From Candidatus Aminicenantota bacterium (lineage in GTDB: Bacteria > Acidobacteriota > Aminicenantia > UBA2199), in the NCBI GenBank assembly GCA_030620255.1, contig JAUXFB010000001.1, positions 1 to 17,944 on the forward strand: DNA of 17,944 nt, in the 5' to 3' direction. Under the pieces are notes generated by a model that saw only the letters and a program-made list of their open reading frames with translations, was not told where the DNA came from and ran no database searches. The position numbers and the translations under genes are program-made. Below, piece after piece: positions 16,271 to 17,944 of this stretch (position 1 is the stretch's first letter; every line of letters starts with the position of its first letter).

Positions 16271-16278
16271 AGTATTAA
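16250..16278 (+). promoter_or_regulatory. Promoter of the AAA_14 ATPase, probably leaderless
   Basis: A perfect -35 TTGACA (16250-16255) and a 17-bp spacer precede the -10 TATTAA (16273-16278). Transcription would start about 16285, at or next to ATG 16286, and no SD is present. The mRNA should therefore be leaderless or nearly so. Confidence 0.6.
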
Positions 16279-16285
16279 TTAAAAT

Positions 16286-17398
16286 ATGAAAAAACGTTAT
16301 ATCACTGAGCAAATAAAAACCGATTTAAAAAAAAAGATGGTATTTGTCGCGGGAGCCAGGCAGGTAGGTAAAACTACGTTGGCTAAAAGAATACTGAAAT
16401 CAGGCAAAGGTTACTTAAGTTGGGATATCTCCGAACACAGAGAAGCCATATTAAAGCAAGAGCTACCTTCTACAAACTTAATTGTTTTAGATGAGATTCA
16501 TAAATACCATTCATGGCGCAATTACCTTAAGGGATTATACGACAAATTAGGAGATAGATGTAGAATACTGGTTATTGGCAGTGCTAAACTGGATTATTAC
16601 AGATATGGAGGAGATTCTTTACAGGGAAGGTATCATTTCTTACGACTTCATCCTTTTAGTATTGCAGAATTAAAAATAAATACATATGATGAATTACTGG
16701 ATTTACTAAAGTTAAGTGGATTTCCGGAACCATTTTTAGGTGGATCAGAAGTCGAAGCTAAACGGTGGTCAAGAGAATATCGCAATCGACTTATAAACGA
16801 AGAAATAACAAACCTCGAAAATGTTTCTGATCTGGGAAATTTAGAGCTACTATCATTACGTCTCCCTCAACTTGTTGGTTCTCCTCTTTCCATTAACTCA
16901 ATTCGAGAAGACCTACAAGTCAGCCATAAGACCGTCTCAAAATGGCTAAATATACTTGAAAGAACGTATGCTATATTCAGAATTTCACCATTTGGATCCA
17001 GTAAACTCAGAGCAGTAAAGAAAGAACAAAAACACTATCATTATGACTGGTCATTGATTCCGGACCTTCCCCTACGATTTGAAAATATGGTGGCTATGCA
17101 CCTATTGAAATGGGTACATTTTGAACAGGACACAAAAGGTAGAGATCTTGAATTGAAATATTTTAGAGATGTTGATGGTCGAGAGGTAGATTTTGTTATC
17201 ACAGAAAATATGAACCCAATTTATCTAATAGAAGCAAAATGGAAAGACGCTGAAATTCCCAAGGGCTTAAAATACCTTAAAAAACGTTTCCCCGATGTTA
17301 AAGCTTATCAAATTTCTGCTGCTGGTAAAAAAGATTATATAACCCTTGATGGAATCCGTGTCTTACCTTCCCTTAAATTTCTGTCCACCCTAGTATAA
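16286..17398 (+). CDS. AAA_14 / DUF4143 ATPase with C-terminal PD-(D/E)XK-like region
   Basis: A 370-residue protein of the family often annotated 'ATP-binding protein, DUF4143'. The N-terminal P-loop domain (about 15-125) has Walker A GARQVGKT (23-30), Walker B LIVLDE (65-70) and a GSA sensor-like segment. A winged-helix-like middle (about 195-235: SINSIREDLQVSHKTVSKWL) may bind DNA. The C-terminal DUF4143 region (about 260-370) has RDVDGREVDFVI and then IEAKW, with D302 and E316/K318 in the arrangement of a PD-(D/E)XK nuclease core. Family function is not established. These genes are scattered and mobile in many genomes, and their products have been proposed as toxin-like or defence-related. 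It stands alone, divergent from the GT4 operon, with a repeat-bearing promoter and no SD. All motif residues are intact. Confidence 0.88.
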   Translation: MKKRYITEQIKTDLKKKMVFVAGARQVGKTTLAKRILKSGKGYLSWDISEHREAILKQELPSTNLIVLDEIHKYHSWRNYLKGLYDKLGDRCRILVIGSAKLDYYRYGGDSLQGRYHFLRLHPFSIAELKINTYDELLDLLKLSGFPEPFLGGSEVEAKRWSREYRNRLINEEITNLENVSDLGNLELLSLRLPQLVGSPLSINSIREDLQVSHKTVSKWLNILERTYAIFRISPFGSSKLRAVKKEQKHYHYDWSLIPDLPLRFENMVAMHLLKWVHFEQDTKGRDLELKYFRDVDGREVDFVITENMNPIYLIEAKWKDAEIPKGLKYLKKRFPDVKAYQISAAGKKDYITLDGIRVLPSLKFLSTLV

Positions 17399-17540
17399 TC
17401 TCAAAACCCATCCTGTAGATTAAATTGGGGTCTCTGCTCCTGTTTTAAAAATTTATATACAAGTTCTCTGTATTTGTCAGACAAAATTTAAAAATATAGA
17501 ATAAATTGACAATCTAAATGATGTATTTAAAAGTTTAAAA

Positions 17541-17562
17541 GGGAGCATGATACCATGCTCCC
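17541..17562 (-). terminator. Strong intrinsic terminator of the DUF6429-like gene
   Basis: GGGAGCATG (17541-17549) and CATGCTCCC (17554-17562) form a perfect 9-bp GC-rich stem with a 4-nt loop. Read on the minus strand, 15 bp after the stop of the small gene, it is followed by TTTT and further T-rich sequence. There is no T-run on the plus strand, so it serves the minus-strand gene. The rest of 17399-17577 holds no gene I can support. Confidence 0.82.
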
Positions 17563-17577
17563 CAAACAAATAATAAT

Positions 17578-17826
17578 TTAACTTAATAAACTCGAATATG
17601 TATTCTTTATTTTTTTAGCTTCTTCTATTCCCTTTTCAGTAAGAATAAGTAATTGTTTATTTCTGAATTGAACAATCAAATCTTCTTCTTCCATCTCATT
17701 TAAAATCTTAAAAGGATATCCTTTCCAGGTCATATAAATCTTTTCTCCAGGATCTTTTTTGGAATCCTCTTCCCATCCCGAAAGGTAAAGTAAAAGCAAA
17801 TTTAACTCTTTAAACTTTTCGTCCAT
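17578..17826 (-). CDS. Small DUF6429-like protein (winged-helix-like)
   Basis: An 82-residue acidic, soluble protein. Helical N-terminus (FKELNLLLLYLSGWEE), then WKGYPFKILNEMEEEDLI, a short strand with basic residues (RNKQLLILTEKG) and a C-terminal helix (EEAKKIKN). The pattern W-K-G-x-x-F, L-x-x-(M/L)-x-x-x-x-L-I, L-T-E-x-G matches what I recall of the DUF6429 family: a short helix-wing fold with a 'read to the end of the gene' LTEKG turn as in MarR/PadR wings. Function unknown; a DNA-binding or accessory role is possible. ATG 17826 has a perfect AGGAGG 4 nt upstream. A palindrome lies 13 bp above that SD and a strong terminator follows, so it is a monocistronic unit. Confidence 0.75.
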   Translation of the reverse strand: MDEKFKELNLLLLYLSGWEEDSKKDPGEKIYMTWKGYPFKILNEMEEEDLIVQFRNKQLLILTEKGIEEAKKIKNTYSSLLS

Positions 17827-17849
17827 TTTTCCTCCTGTTTTAGTTAGAG

Positions 17850-17888
17850 GTGGTCAGGTCTCAACATTGGACATTGAGACCTGACCAC
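17850..17888. repeat. Second palindromic hairpin of the GGTCAGGTCT family
   Basis: GTGGTCAGGTCTCAA (17850-17864) and its exact reverse complement (17874-17888) pair around a 9-nt loop (CATTGGACA). The core GGTCAGGTCT, followed by an ACATT..GACATT motif, is shared with the element at 5494-5586, so both belong to one dispersed family. This copy is compact, with no AT-rich centre. It sits 13 bp upstream of the SD of the DUF6429-like gene, in its 5' leader or promoter region. Confidence 0.82.
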
Positions 17889-17894
17889 ATAAAT

Positions 17895-17944
17895 TTAGAC
17901 TGTAATTAAGTTTTTTAACCTATTGAATGTCTTCTCACCAATAC
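17895..17944 (-). CDS. Possible C-terminal end of a gene entering from the right
   Basis: One minus-strand frame is open from the right edge to TAA at 17895-17897 and reads IGEKTFNRLKNLITV. The composition is protein-like, and the gene would run in the same direction as its neighbour, but 15 codons are too few to identify anything. It could be chance. Confidence 0.22.
   Translation of the reverse strand, partial: IGEKTFNRLKNLITV

Noticed and set aside
17427..17450. GGGGTCTCTGCTCC as another repeat end
   Set aside because: No inverted partner nearby and little similarity to the two clear palindromes beyond GGGGTC.

Overview
This is an AT-rich bacterial window (mostly about 25-35% GC) that is gene-dense, with many 4-bp stop/start overlaps. 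A small outer-membrane beta-barrel protein with a signal peptide and a terminal Phe points to a diderm (Gram-negative) cell. The order ftsH-cdaA-cdaR-glmM-pdxJ resembles what I recall from Desulfobacterota (Geobacter-like) and related deep lineages, where folP often sits between ftsH and cdaA. Here folP is absent. I cannot assign a species or phylum from sequence alone; an uncultured lineage is plausible.

Left part, plus strand (1-4078): the C-terminal end of a sensor histidine kinase overlaps a single-domain response regulator. Next come a Ycf46-like AAA+ ATPase, a small outer-membrane beta-barrel protein with its own putative promoter, and a long alanyl-tRNA editing protein (AlaX with DHHA1). 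The last gene is clearly richer in GC than its neighbours.

Middle, minus strand (4104-10937, read right to left): ftsH, cdaA (diadenylate cyclase), cdaR/ybbR (its membrane regulator), glmM (phosphoglucosamine mutase) and pdxJ (vitamin B6) form one compact operon. A 93-bp palindromic element follows, then lpdA (dihydrolipoamide dehydrogenase). CdaA, CdaR and GlmM form the known c-di-AMP/cell-wall module: GlmM makes glucosamine-1-phosphate for peptidoglycan and interacts with the cyclase in firmicutes. The palindrome supplies the last six residues and the stop codon of PdxJ.

Right part, minus strand (11068-16023): a four-gene overlapping operon of a GT4 glycosyltransferase, a WbaP/WcaJ-type polyprenyl-phosphate sugar transferase, an endonuclease-III-like DNA glycosylase, and a shortened, unusual ClpA/ClpC-like double AAA+ protein. 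That last protein has lost most catalytic residues of its second ATPase ring but keeps an IGF tripeptide where ClpP-binding loops lie.

Far right (16024-17944): a divergent AAA_14/DUF4143 ATPase preceded by an imperfect tandem repeat and a near-leaderless promoter, then a small DUF6429-like gene on the minus strand. The small gene has a strong intrinsic terminator downstream and a second copy of the palindrome family just upstream of its ribosome binding site. No rRNA, tRNA, CRISPR array or intact insertion sequence was seen.
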